Assembly: GCF_900176595.1 (NCBI RefSeq)
Contig: NZ_LT838813.1
Span: forward strand, 4,668,001 to 4,732,000
Source: Aquiflexum balticum DSM 16537
GTDB taxonomy: Bacteria; Bacteroidota; Bacteroidia; Cytophagales; Cyclobacteriaceae
Reading direction: 5' to 3'
Length of the DNA: 64,000 nucleotides
The notes beneath the pieces were generated by a model, which saw only the letters and a program-made list of their open reading frames with translations, was not told where the DNA came from and made no database searches. The position numbers and the translations under genes were made by a program. Positions 1-9,777 of this stretch are shown here, one piece after another; the stretch's first letter is position 1; the number at the start of each line of letters is the position of its first letter.

Positions 1-1575
1 ACTACTGTCACAGGCAAACTGATGGGAGGCGAAATTTTCAGGTAAAGTGGAATTCCCTCCTATTCTCAATCCAGCTCCACTTTCCAGGATTAATCCTCCT
101 AAGGCTGAACCTTGCAAAGTAAATTCACCTAAGTCAAGAATTCCATTAAAGACATTCAAGTCCCCATTTACCAGTGTATTTCGAAGCAGACTAACAGTTT
201 GGTCTTGGTTACCACCCAAATTCTCTATAGTTAGATTATTTATTGTGGCAGGAAGTCCATTACCTACAATTTGATTACTATTTCCTCTGTAGATATAGTT
301 GGCCTCGGAGGAATAATTTCTTGTACCTGTTACTTTTACCATACCATCAGGTCCTGATGCTGTAATACCTTCAGGGCTTTGAATTACCAAAGTAGCCCCT
401 GATCCCAAAGAAAAATTCCCGGCTCCTAAAAAATTACTATTTGGAGAAATTCCTTCAAGATAAGAGCCGGGAGAAATTAAAAAATCAATTCTATTCGTTA
501 TTGTTCCATTAGAAGAGAAAGTCTGTGGTAAAGAACCATCACCTACAAAGGCAATCCTTCCTCTGCCTGTTCCTGTTTGAGTAATTGTACCGCCTTCATG
601 AAGAAAATCTCCGTTTACTTCCACTACGCCCGTGGCCCCATTTACCCTCGTCATAAACAGTGAACCTCCAGAAATCTGAAAATCCCCGCCTACTCGGATG
701 GTTCGGGTAGCATTACTGGTATTCCCAATGGCATAATTTCCACCAAGGACGATAAAATCACCGGACACATTCAGCGCAACTGTAGTCTGTCTAAGTTGGG
801 TCGTGGAGATTCCATTATCTATGATCAAATCACCTCGAATACTTAGAGGTGAAAAATTCATTGAAGCAAATGTCATATTAGGAGACCTGAAAATAAAATT
901 TCCAAAATTTTGGTTGGTCCCTAATATACCCGCGCCTATTAATCCTGAAATAATTACTGTGGAAGAAGCATTCCAAGATGCGATAGGTATATTGGTGGTA
1001 TTTCTGGCATGTTCAAAAACTGAATTTGGTCCGAAAATCAGTCTTTGAACAGTTGTATTGGCAAAATTACCGCCCTCATTCCTTATTTTTCCGTTTACTG
1101 TCAGAATACAATTGGTACCATTGGTCCTTACATTCCCGTTGGTTCCAATCACAAGTTCACCATTGATTTCTCCGGTCGAATTTGTACCGAAGCTTATTCT
1201 CATCAGGGATGACCCGGAAATAGTAAGGGATGAATTTTCTTCAACCAAAAAATCAATCCCTGCCCCATTGTTAATAGTAAAATTTTGGTTGCTTATGGTA
1301 GAGGAAAGAGTAAGTGTGGTATTGTTGACTACAAACAAACCAGAAATTGTTTGACTTGGCGCACCAACAACAGACCAATTTCCTCCCATGTCAAAAACCA
1401 ATCTGTCATTGTTGCGCAAGGTTGTTCTTGAAGGTGACCAATTCGATGGAGAAGTCCATGAACCACCATTCAGACCAACCCAAGTATAGGTGATCTGTGC
1501 CATGGACTCAATGCAGGTAACTATCATCATCGATAGGATAGATACTGCAATCTTCCAATTAATGGTTTTCCACAA
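1..1575 (-). CDS. Secreted beta-repeat (adhesin/T9SS-like) protein, 5' part only
   Basis: The frame is open from the left edge of the window to about 1690, so this is the N-terminal part of a larger protein. Residues 1-27 form a signal peptide (WKTINW, a hydrophobic stretch, then a likely cut at SMA/QITYTW). The mature part opens with WVGLNGGSWTSPSNW, a motif common at the start of Bacteroidota secreted repeat proteins, followed by Gly/Asn/Thr/Ser-rich strands (repeated GDF, NGDL, VNGDF units) typical of a right-handed beta-helix. There is no ATG that gives a complete signal peptide: I chose the TTG at 1573-1575; the ATG at 1528-1530 would leave only about 12 residues before the cut. A C-terminal sorting domain would lie outside the window. 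Surface or secreted adhesin-like role is inferred. Sure that it is coding and exported; function unknown. Confidence 0.75.
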   Translation of the reverse strand, partial: MWKTINWKIAVSILSMMIVTCIESMAQITYTWVGLNGGSWTSPSNWSPSRTTLRNNDRLVFDMGGNWSVVGAPSQTISGLFVVNNTTLTLSSTISNQNFTINNGAGIDFLVEENSSLTISGSSLMRISFGTNSTGEINGELVIGTNGNVRTNGTNCILTVNGKIRNEGGNFANTTVQRLIFGPNSVFEHARNTTNIPIASWNASSTVIISGLIGAGILGTNQNFGNFIFRSPNMTFASMNFSPLSIRGDLIIDNGISTTQLRQTTVALNVSGDFIVLGGNYAIGNTSNATRTIRVGGDFQISGGSLFMTRVNGATGVVEVNGDFLHEGGTITQTGTGRGRIAFVGDGSLPQTFSSNGTITNRIDFLISPGSYLEGISPNSNFLGAGNFSLGSGATLVIQSPEGITASGPDGMVKVTGTRNYSSEANYIYRGNSNQIVGNGLPATINNLTIENLGGNQDQTVSLLRNTLVNGDLNVFNGILDLGEFTLQGSALGGLILESGAGLRIGGNSTLPENFASHQFACDSS

Positions 1576-2587
1576 TATTTTTTTTAAAAATGGACATTCT
1601 ACTTTTGAAGAGTTAGGTAACGGTTGAAAAACAACCGGAGGTATTAGCAATACAGAGGGCAATCTTAAAACTAACTTGAATAAACATTCAGTTTAAATAA
1701 AGCCTTCTGTGTTTGGGTAATTAAACTCAGAATCGAACTTTGGTAAAATCGAACCTGTAAAGAATTTATTCGGGTAATTGGCGAAATTCAATTTTCATTA
1801 GTAAGGGTGAGACAAACTTTTCGCTTCGATTTTTGAGTAATACACAATAGGTGAAGTCGGATATTACTCGTAAAATTTTGCACTAAATGATTCATTGAAT
1901 TTTTCGAAATATAAATAAAAATTGCATTAACCAAACATTTTATAATAAAATAAATGATTGACATATTAAATATGGTGTATTTCTACGATATTCGATATAT
2001 TTAATTATCTATCTAATTTGTATTATCCGACTAAAAATTTGAATTTCATAGCATTTTTGGATTGAATTGAATGTTAAATAAAAAATTGAAAAAAAGATTG
2101 TTTTTTTTCATACCCCTATCGATTTTCACTTGGTTTTGGCAAAGATTACCACTTGATTTTGGCCTAAAAAATTCCACTTTTTTGAATTTTTATATGTAAA
2201 AAAGAGAGGTTTTCAAAAGGTATTGAATCCACTAAAAATCCGCTTTTTAATTATTGCCGTTTTTTTGAAAGAACCCAATTTAAATACAAAAATATGGATA
2301 TACGCTTCTTTGCAAGTAAGCAATTAATCTTCTTCAATCGGGATGGAAGACCGAAGTCGGAAGACCGATGTATCGGCATTTCAGTCCTCAGACGAGAATT
2401 AACATAGATGTCCAATCTACCGGCATAATTGAGCACCTACATATACAAAAATATTTTTTTATGCCTCTCCAAATTCATCCCAAAATAATACTCTTTGAAG
2501 AATGGCCCCGGCAGGCTTTCTAAGTTAACGGCAAAATAATCTGTGGCTACTTGTTATTTCGGATATAAACGAATCTTTATAAAGTCA
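1576..2587. other. AT-rich intergenic region with one dispersed repeat
   Basis: About 1 kb with no convincing gene. It is strongly AT-rich with poly-A/T runs. At about 2344-2400 it holds a block of CCGAAGTCGG/ACCGATG units followed by CATTTCAGT and CGAGAATT. The same arrangement recurs at the far right end of the window (about 63940-63996), so this is a dispersed non-coding repeat. A 61-codon minus frame at 2251-2436 runs through this repeat and was not accepted as a gene. Confidence 0.6.
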
Positions 2588-2953
2588 TCAAATCCATTCC
2601 AACTTTTCAATGGTTTGGGAAGATTTAGTTTCTCCTGTATGCTTGGTACTTTTGGGTTCAATCAACATAACGTGTACTTCTTCCCCTTCTTTGGTCCAAG
2701 GAAAATGCTCCACGCCTTTTGGGACAATCAAAATCTCACCTGGCCCGGTAGCAATCCTTTTGCCATCCTTAAAGTCCATCATCAAGGTTCCGGAAATCAC
2801 CACAAACATTTCATCTTCATCCTGATGACTATGCCAGACCAATTCCCCATTTAATTTGGCGAGTTTAACAAAATTCTCATTGAGCTCCCCAATAATATAA
2901 GGATGCCAAAAATCGGAGATCTTACCGAATTTTTCCTGCAGGTTTGTTTTCAT
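2588..2953 (-). CDS. Cupin domain protein, 121 aa
   Basis: Small single-domain cupin. Motif 1 is seen as G36-x4-H41-x-H43-x4-E48-x6-G55, giving the metal-binding His/His/Glu set. Motif 2 is GPGEILIVPKGVEHFP with H83 as the fourth ligand. The protein is about the usual length for a one-domain cupin and has no signal peptide, so it should be cytosolic. Cupins of this kind include small dioxygenases, isomerases and sugar-binding sensors, and the sequence does not say which. It is a lone minus-strand gene with no operon partners in tight spacing. The fold call is firm; the reaction is unknown. Confidence 0.85.
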   Translation of the reverse strand: MKTNLQEKFGKISDFWHPYIIGELNENFVKLAKLNGELVWHSHQDEDEMFVVISGTLMMDFKDGKRIATGPGEILIVPKGVEHFPWTKEGEEVHVMLIEPKSTKHTGETKSSQTIEKLEWI

Positions 2954-3249
2954 AAGGTCTAAGAATATTTGTCTTGAATTGAATCTTAAATTTCAATTTA
3001 TAAAGACTAATATGATTCCAAAAGAATCAAAAACCAAAAGGATACTTTACTCATTAAAACACTTTTAACAAGTTTTATTTTGATCTCACCTCTACTTTCT
3101 AGGATCTCGCCTCTTTTTGTACTCGGTTCGCAGCTTGCGAAGTGGCGGAAATCGAAGCACAAATTTTCAGTTTTGCACAAAAAAATCGAAGAACTGCAGT
3201 TGATTTTAGCACTGAACCCGCCATTTTTCCAAACTGCTGCTGCCACAGT
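2954..3249. other. Intergenic spacer, no gene recognised
   Basis: Roughly 300 bases between the cupin gene and the HExxH gene. Frames are open on both strands for about 80-100 codons, but neither gives a recognisable protein. It contains short imperfect repeats around TTCGCAGCTTGCGAAG (a perfect 16-base palindrome near 3125-3140), which may act as a terminator-like hairpin or dispersed repeat. Confidence 0.4.
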
Positions 3250-4362
3250 TTATATTATTTCATTTAAGCTATTGTCTTTCCGCAGTATATTTTCACTTGA
3301 TTCATACAATGAAGATGCAGCCTTGTTAATTTTATCAACCGATACTTTTTTCCATTGGTTAATATCTGAGTTGAAATCGGAATTGAATATCAATTTCGAC
3401 ATATTTTGAATCAAAATGTAATTGGCGTACGGATGAGAATTGTCCCTGTTTGCTTTATTTGCCCCAATCATAAAAATTCCTATTTTATCATAAATTGTTT
3501 CTTCGGTATAGTACATTAATTCAATAACCTTAGACCTATATTCCAAATCAGCAGAACTTAAGTTTGGGTAATTATTTAAATCAGTAAAATGTAAACTTTC
3601 ATGTTTTAAATAAGAAACTTCAAAAGTTTCTGAATTTAAATCGTAACTACCTTTATTACAGTAAAGAGTTGCAGATTCTTTTATAGCCCAGCCACCAACT
3701 TGAGAATCGCCAGCTGTTGCAAATTCATCATATCCGTTTATATGATAGCTTTCAATAAAAACAACAGTAGTTTTTACAGTGTCTTTTGGTAAGATAACTT
3801 CATACTTTTTAGTGCTTTCTTTATTCCAAATAAATATCTCTTGAAAACCATTTCGGAATTTAAAATCTACTTTAAACCCTTCTTTTTCAATTATTTCTTT
3901 CAAAACAGAGTCGTCTTTAACATTCTTGCTTAAGCTATCTTTTGAAAGTCTTGTTAACTTGTTGGATAGTACATAGTCAGTGATGTTATTATAAAGCGTG
4001 GAGTCTGTTCTGCTTTCTGGCAAGGGTTTCATCAGTTCCACTCTCCAATATTCACGGTAAATGTTTGAAATGTCGTTAACTATTTTGTTTCCAGAGGTAT
4101 TTTCAAACACTTCTTCTTTTGAAACAAAACGAGCATACATTTTTTTCTTCCATCTTTGATAAATAAAATTCAATATCGGATTTGAGAAACTTTTTCTTTC
4201 TTCCATTTTGATAAAAGCAGTGCTAACATCTCCAACACCTGCTAATGATACAATTTCTCTAAAACTTTGTCTATCGTTGTCAAAATTGTGTCTTCCATAA
4301 AAGAATAGAGCAACCAATATTGAGATGCTAATAAGTAAAATGTTTCTTGTTTTTTTCTTCAT
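3250..4362 (-). CDS. Membrane-anchored protein with HExxH motif, 370 aa; possible metallopeptidase
   Basis: I do not recognise the family. Residues 6-22 form one N-terminal membrane segment (a signal anchor with KKK in front), so the rest should lie in the periplasm. At residues 254-258 the sequence reads H-E-S-L-H, the HExxH zinc-binding motif of gluzincin-type peptidases. Acidic residues E274 and E281 follow on a predicted helix and could supply the third ligand. The middle region is Lys/Ser/Asp-rich and shows no other domain. Codon use is visibly more A/T-rich than in the neighbouring permease, which could mean recent acquisition. The gene stands alone on the minus strand, about 110 bases after the last permease gene. 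Coding is likely; peptidase activity rests only on the motif. Confidence 0.65.
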   Translation of the reverse strand: MKKKTRNILLISISILVALFFYGRHNFDNDRQSFREIVSLAGVGDVSTAFIKMEERKSFSNPILNFIYQRWKKKMYARFVSKEEVFENTSGNKIVNDISNIYREYWRVELMKPLPESRTDSTLYNNITDYVLSNKLTRLSKDSLSKNVKDDSVLKEIIEKEGFKVDFKFRNGFQEIFIWNKESTKKYEVILPKDTVKTTVVFIESYHINGYDEFATAGDSQVGGWAIKESATLYCNKGSYDLNSETFEVSYLKHESLHFTDLNNYPNLSSADLEYRSKVIELMYYTEETIYDKIGIFMIGANKANRDNSHPYANYILIQNMSKLIFNSDFNSDINQWKKVSVDKINKAASSLYESSENILRKDNSLNEII

Positions 4363-4472
4363 TTGGTTTTAATTGTGGCTAACTCTTGGCTACCCGATAC
4401 TCGGGACAAGCTTTTGATCTTGTCTCTTGGATCTACCTTCATCCTTCATCCTTTATCCTTCATCCTTTTCTA

Positions 4473-6842
4473 TCACTCACTCTTCAAAGTGCTCGACGGA
4501 TTAATCTGTGCCGATTTCAAAGCCTGTAAAGTGACAGTCAAATAAGCAATTGAAAGAATTACAGCGGCTGCTGTTGGAATAAACCACCATTCAAATTCTA
4601 TTCTGTAAGCATATCCGGAAAGCCATTCCTGCATGGCCCAATACGCCAATCCTGATCCCAAAAGAATGGAAATGGATACGATGGCTATAAATTCCTTATT
4701 GATGACATTCAGGATTGAAAATGTAGTAGCGCCCAATACTTTTCTAATTCCGATCTCTTTTGTTTTTTGCTCCGCAATATGTGCGGACAATCCCAACAAA
4801 CCCAAACAGGAAATCAAAATAGTCAGGATGCTGAAGTATTTGGCAAGTTCCCCTATTTTCACATCTTCACTGTACATCCGGGCATAATTTTCATCCATAA
4901 AGGAATACTGAAAAGGAAAATCAGGATTGATTTCCAAGGCAAGATTTTCAATGGAAGAAATGGTGTTTTGGATATCTCCCGTACCTACTTTGATAAAACA
5001 ATTGGATGCAAAAGAAGGGTCAAGTAAGATAATTACAGGTTCCATGGCCTGATGGAAACTCTGAAAATGAAAGTCATCCACCACTCCTGTAATAATCCTG
5101 TCATCGCCCCACAAATTGAATGATAAAGCATCAGGATTATTTTCTGTTATCAGTTCATAAGCCCTCTTATTGATAATTGCACCCTGAATGGAATCCGCTC
5201 CTTTTTCTCTTGAGAAATCTTCTCCTTTGATCAACTGTAAACCCAAGGTTTCTATAAACCCATAATCCATCCGCATAATTTCAAACAGCGCATTGAAATC
5301 AGGATCTTTGCCTTCCCAATTGACATCACCCGTATTTGAATTCCTTCCCAAAAGCGAATGGGTTGACCGGCTGATAGACCTGACTTCATTGTTTTGGTCA
5401 AGACGGTTTTTGAACACTTCATAATTGTCCATCAGTTTTCCTTCCAAAGGAACCACCAGTAATTGCTCTTTGTCATATCCCAGGTTTTGGTTCAGGGCAA
5501 AATTGATCTGCTGATAAACGACCAAGGTGGAAACAATCAAAACGGTAGCAAGAATAAACTGAAAAGTCACCAAACCTTTTCTGGCCATAACTACTCCCTT
5601 ACCTGCTTTTGTATGGCTTTTGAAAACTGAAACTACTTTTGTGGCAGAAAGGTAAAATGCCGGATAACTCCCTGCTACCAAACCGGTAAACAACATGATG
5701 CCCAACAACTGTAGCCAAAACATCCCATCGGCATAAGGCACGGACATCACCTTGCCGGTCAGGGTATTGAATATGGGCAAAGTCAATTCTACCAACAAAA
5801 GTGAAATGGCAGTGGCAAATACAGTCATCAAAAGTGATTCACTTAGAAATTGGTTGACCAAAGCGCCTTTTTCAGCCCCGACCACCTTTCTGACCCCAAC
5901 TTCTTTGGCCCTTTTCTGGGATTTGGCAGTGGAGAGGTTCATAAAATTGATACAGGCTATCAGCAATACGAATATACCGATGACCGAAAATAACCTGACA
6001 TATTCAATTCTTCCCCCTTGCTGGATTCCATCTTTGAATTTTCCATGGAGATATAGTTCTGATTGGGGATAGGCAAAAAGTGTGACATTGCTTCCGTCAT
6101 TTTTTTCCACGATATAATCTGCAATACTTGCTGAAAAAGCCTGCCAATCTGCATCCTTATGCAGTTTGACAATGGTACTTGGACCGTTATTCCCCCATTC
6201 TTTCAACCAGGAATTATAGGGCTTGTCCAACATGAATTGGAAAGGCAGAATGTAATCGAAATCAGCATATGAATCTTTGGAAAAAGGAGCCAAAACGGCC
6301 TTAACAATAAAGGAATTCTCTCCTTCTGTTTCTTTCATCACCACCGATTCCCCGATCACGTCCGTTTTCCCAAACAATTTGATGGCAGCATCTGCAGTCA
6401 GGACGATATGGTTTATTTCACTCAATGCCCGGTTCCTGTCACCGTGAAGAAAAGCATACTGCATTATGTGGAGGTAATCTTCTCCGGCAAAAAAACCATT
6501 CAATTTGAGCCTGGTATTTTCTTTGACAAAAAGATTTTCCTGACTCCAAGAGTATGTGGCCGACTTTTCTACCTCAGAAAAATATTCCTTTAAATCATTT
6601 GCCAGGATGCCGGGAGTTGATGTGATGGTAAAAATATCAGATCCGTAGCGTTGATGTTCCATGATGCGGTAAACCTGGTCAATTTCAGCAAAATCCCTAC
6701 CCGCATTCAGTTCGGATTTGACCCAAAGACCAATCAGAATAGCAGCCCAAAGACCCAGCGCCAATCCAAACAGGTTGATAAAGAAGGTGAGCTTGTGCTT
6801 GGCAAAGCCACGGAGTGCGATTTTAAAGTTAGTTTTAAACAT
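4473..6842 (-). CDS. Two-domain FtsX/MacB-type ABC transporter permease, 789 aa
   Basis: Third and last permease of the efflux operon. It starts MFKTNFKIALRGFAKHK, followed by the first membrane helix and a large MacB-like periplasmic core (residues about 50-280). The first FtsX domain follows (about 285-420, with VGVRKVVGA just after its first helix), then a second periplasmic core and a second FtsX domain (about 670-785, with IGIRKVLGA). This eight-helix double architecture of about 790-800 residues is usual in Bacteroidota. It needs the ATPase encoded at 12244-12942 for energy. MacB-type systems couple ATP hydrolysis to mechanotransmission across the inner membrane and export peptides, lipids or toxic compounds; the cargo here is unknown. 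Confidence 0.9.
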   Translation of the reverse strand: MFKTNFKIALRGFAKHKLTFFINLFGLALGLWAAILIGLWVKSELNAGRDFAEIDQVYRIMEHQRYGSDIFTITSTPGILANDLKEYFSEVEKSATYSWSQENLFVKENTRLKLNGFFAGEDYLHIMQYAFLHGDRNRALSEINHIVLTADAAIKLFGKTDVIGESVVMKETEGENSFIVKAVLAPFSKDSYADFDYILPFQFMLDKPYNSWLKEWGNNGPSTIVKLHKDADWQAFSASIADYIVEKNDGSNVTLFAYPQSELYLHGKFKDGIQQGGRIEYVRLFSVIGIFVLLIACINFMNLSTAKSQKRAKEVGVRKVVGAEKGALVNQFLSESLLMTVFATAISLLLVELTLPIFNTLTGKVMSVPYADGMFWLQLLGIMLFTGLVAGSYPAFYLSATKVVSVFKSHTKAGKGVVMARKGLVTFQFILATVLIVSTLVVYQQINFALNQNLGYDKEQLLVVPLEGKLMDNYEVFKNRLDQNNEVRSISRSTHSLLGRNSNTGDVNWEGKDPDFNALFEIMRMDYGFIETLGLQLIKGEDFSREKGADSIQGAIINKRAYELITENNPDALSFNLWGDDRIITGVVDDFHFQSFHQAMEPVIILLDPSFASNCFIKVGTGDIQNTISSIENLALEINPDFPFQYSFMDENYARMYSEDVKIGELAKYFSILTILISCLGLLGLSAHIAEQKTKEIGIRKVLGATTFSILNVINKEFIAIVSISILLGSGLAYWAMQEWLSGYAYRIEFEWWFIPTAAAVILSIAYLTVTLQALKSAQINPSSTLKSE

Positions 6843-7033
6843 ATTTCCTGGGATTATAATTTTTCCGCTTAATTTCTGAATTGGAATTTATGATTGATAT
6901 AAGGTGAAAAATGATAGATATAAATTGAAATATTTTTTACACTGTCCTTTTTCAAATTTCTAGGCATCGGAATATTTCTTCGACATTTCACAAAGTATTT
7001 CTATACAAATACATAATTCTACCTTCTGATCAC

Positions 7034-9451
7034 TTATTCATCTGTCAAACTGTTCACCGGATTGGCAATGGCTGCACGGATGGCCTTGGAACCTACTGTA
7101 AATGCTGTTATCAGTAAGGAGACCAACAGAACCATTACAAATAAACTTATTGAAATAGGTGTTTTATATGCAAATGAGGCCAACCATTCCTGAACCATAT
7201 AGTACGCCAGAGGAATAGCAACTGTAAAAGCCACCAATACCATCAAAATAAATTCTTTGGAGATCATTACCGTAATCTGTGAAACTGTGGCACCCAAAAC
7301 TTTACGGATACCTATTTCCTTCACTTTTTGGCCTACCATGAAAGAAACCAAACCATACAAGCCAATGCATGAAATCAATATCGCCAATAAGGCAAATATT
7401 TTATATACTGTGGCCAGTTTTTGCTCATTTTCATAAAATGCTGCAATGGATTCATCTAAAAATTCTGCCGTATAGATTTGCTCTGGATAGATATTTTCAA
7501 ATTGGTCCTGTATGTCAGCTAATTTGGAAGCATTGATACCACCTTCCAACTTTACTGCCACCAATGAGTACCTGCTTTTTTGGGTAGTAATCACCAACTG
7601 CTTCATTTCCTCACGAAGTGAATTGACTGTAAAATCTTTGACTACACCACTTATAGGTACCCATTCACTGGCACCCAAACGGATATTTTTTCCAATCGCC
7701 TCTTCAGGCGATGGTATAAGAAGTTTTTTGGCCATGGTTTCATTGATCACAACATTTCGGATGGAATCACTTTTTACATAAGCCTGTCCCGCCACAAACT
7801 CCATTTCAAACAAATCAAAATAAGCTTCATCAGCAAATTTCAAAAATGCCGGGAAGATGATGTCTTCATTTCTATTATCAAAATAGAAATTGGTTGCTGA
7901 ATTGCTACCGGAAGAGGGGACGTCAGAAGCAAGACTTGCTCCGATAATTCCAGGGATTCTCAGCAGTTCTTCCTTGAATCCATCTATCCGTGTCTCAGTA
8001 TCGCTGTTTTCTGAAGGAACCTGGATAAAATAGACAGCATCTTTATTGAACCCCAAATCCATATTTTGGATAAGATTCATCTGCTTAATGGCAATTAAGG
8101 TACCTATCATTAAGACTTGTGCAATGGTAAACTGAAGGATAACCAAGCCCCTACGGATAGAAACACCTCCGATATCAGCACTTTGAAATTTATTTTTCAA
8201 TGCTTTGACTGGCTGGTATTTGGAAACAATAATCGCAGGGTAAAAACCTGAAAACAAAGTCAGCACACCTATCAAACCAGAAATAAACGCAATGATTGGC
8301 CATTGAAGCAAGCTTAAAGTAGCTGGGACATCTGCAATTTTATCCAAAAATGGCAATAGGAAATTGGCTAATAAAAAAGAGAAAAAAGAAGCCAGTAGAA
8401 CAGTAAGGAATGTCTCTCCAAAGGATTGTAGAGCAATTTGTACTTTGGATCCACCCATTACTTTCCTCACCCCGATTTCCTTACTTCTGCCAATGGCCTG
8501 TGAAGTGCTTATATTTACAAAATTAATAGATGCCATGATAAGGATAAAAATACCCACAAGCATCAAAGTCTTGATGGTGGATTGCCTGACCATTCTCCCT
8601 GTCAGGGGTTCATATAAGGGATTAAAATGGATATCACCCAAGGGTTGCAGGTGATGGGATTTGGTGGAAACGCTTCTGCCTTCGAAATGCTTTTTGGAAA
8701 AATCCGCTAATTGGGCTTTTTCTTTAGCCAAATCAGTAGTTGGGTTGGTCTTAACATATACCTGAAAATTACTCCCTGTACTCCCCCACTCCTCCAAATC
8801 ATACCCAAAAGCATCCTGATGGGATCGCATGGTTTCGAAAGAAGACATTAAATTAAAACCAAAGTTGCTGTTTTCAGGGATATCCTTGACTACTGCCCCT
8901 ACCAATAATTCTACTCCATTGGTCAATTGCAGGGTTTTACCCTGAGCAATTTCCCAACTGCCAAAATACTTTTCCGCTTCTGATTTGGTCAATACCACAT
9001 GATCTGGCAGATCCAATACAGATGCATTGCCTACCAAAAACTCAAGGTCAAAAAGGACAGCATAATCAGAAGTGGAGGAAAAAAAGCTTTCAGATTTATA
9101 CTTATCAAATTCTTCTCCAGCTCCTTTCAATACATTCACTTGTACCGAAAAATGAGAAACAACCGGAACCACTAGCTCAAAACTCAAAGGTTCTTCCCGC
9201 AAGGCATCCGGAAAAGGATTGGCTACTCCAGGAGTGTAGTCTGTGGCCGTATCATAATGGTCCTGCGTTACTATTCTGTAAATTTGATTGTAATTACTTA
9301 GAAACTTATCATAACTCAATTCATATTGTACCACAACAAAAATCAATAATGCAGCTGTGACCCCAATGGTCAATCCCAGGATATTGATGACTCCGATCCA
9401 TTTACTTCGGGTCAATGTGCGCCAAGCGATTTTAAAGTAATTTTTGAGCAT
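7034..9451 (-). CDS. Two-domain FtsX/MacB-type ABC transporter permease, 805 aa
   Basis: Second permease of the efflux operon. The start is ATG at 9449-9451 (MLKNYFKIAWRTLTRSK), matching the starts of its two paralogues; an upstream frame to 9541 adds 30 non-conserved residues and was trimmed. The order is TM helix, MacB-like periplasmic core, first FtsX domain (IGVRKVMGG), second periplasmic core, second FtsX domain (IGIRKVLGA near the C-terminus). It lies 191 bases upstream of the third permease gene and about 330 bases downstream of the first, so all three may be read from one promoter or have internal promoters. Probably forms homo- or heterodimers with its paralogues; cargo unknown. Confidence 0.9.
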   Translation of the reverse strand: MLKNYFKIAWRTLTRSKWIGVINILGLTIGVTAALLIFVVVQYELSYDKFLSNYNQIYRIVTQDHYDTATDYTPGVANPFPDALREEPLSFELVVPVVSHFSVQVNVLKGAGEEFDKYKSESFFSSTSDYAVLFDLEFLVGNASVLDLPDHVVLTKSEAEKYFGSWEIAQGKTLQLTNGVELLVGAVVKDIPENSNFGFNLMSSFETMRSHQDAFGYDLEEWGSTGSNFQVYVKTNPTTDLAKEKAQLADFSKKHFEGRSVSTKSHHLQPLGDIHFNPLYEPLTGRMVRQSTIKTLMLVGIFILIMASINFVNISTSQAIGRSKEIGVRKVMGGSKVQIALQSFGETFLTVLLASFFSFLLANFLLPFLDKIADVPATLSLLQWPIIAFISGLIGVLTLFSGFYPAIIVSKYQPVKALKNKFQSADIGGVSIRRGLVILQFTIAQVLMIGTLIAIKQMNLIQNMDLGFNKDAVYFIQVPSENSDTETRIDGFKEELLRIPGIIGASLASDVPSSGSNSATNFYFDNRNEDIIFPAFLKFADEAYFDLFEMEFVAGQAYVKSDSIRNVVINETMAKKLLIPSPEEAIGKNIRLGASEWVPISGVVKDFTVNSLREEMKQLVITTQKSRYSLVAVKLEGGINASKLADIQDQFENIYPEQIYTAEFLDESIAAFYENEQKLATVYKIFALLAILISCIGLYGLVSFMVGQKVKEIGIRKVLGATVSQITVMISKEFILMVLVAFTVAIPLAYYMVQEWLASFAYKTPISISLFVMVLLVSLLITAFTVGSKAIRAAIANPVNSLTDE

Positions 9452-9777
9452 GATTGATGATTCATTTTGATAAAGAAAAACCCAAACATCGAAATAATAA
9501 GCATATTCAAATAGAGTAAAACCAGATTCATGCCATGTCAAAACTTCAAATTTCTACTAAAAATGAACCTTTCTATATCAATAACCTGAATTTTTCGGAC
9601 AAAAACGTCCGAATGCGGTCGAATATATCTTAGGCAATCTAATCATGATCAAAGGAGTTCAGTGTTGATTTTATCTTTGGGAGATAAAGAAAATCCCTTA
9701 TCCGGGAAGCGCCTTTTTGAAAGGAATCAACACTACCCTGGAGAGAAGGTACTTTCCAGCAAAACAACTTCAATAAA
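9452..9777. other. Spacer between permease genes with a 10-bp inverted repeat
   Basis: A 326-base gap inside the efflux operon. It contains a perfect inverted repeat, AGTGTTGATT at 9661-9670 and AATCAACACT at 9725-9734, 54 bases apart, with a shorter CCCTTATCCGGG element between. This could be a structured mRNA leader or an internal regulatory site in front of the second permease gene. No coding sequence was seen. Confidence 0.4.

Noticed and set aside
2251-2436. Minus-strand 61-codon frame
   Set aside because: It runs through a dispersed CCGATG repeat and shows no protein-like features.
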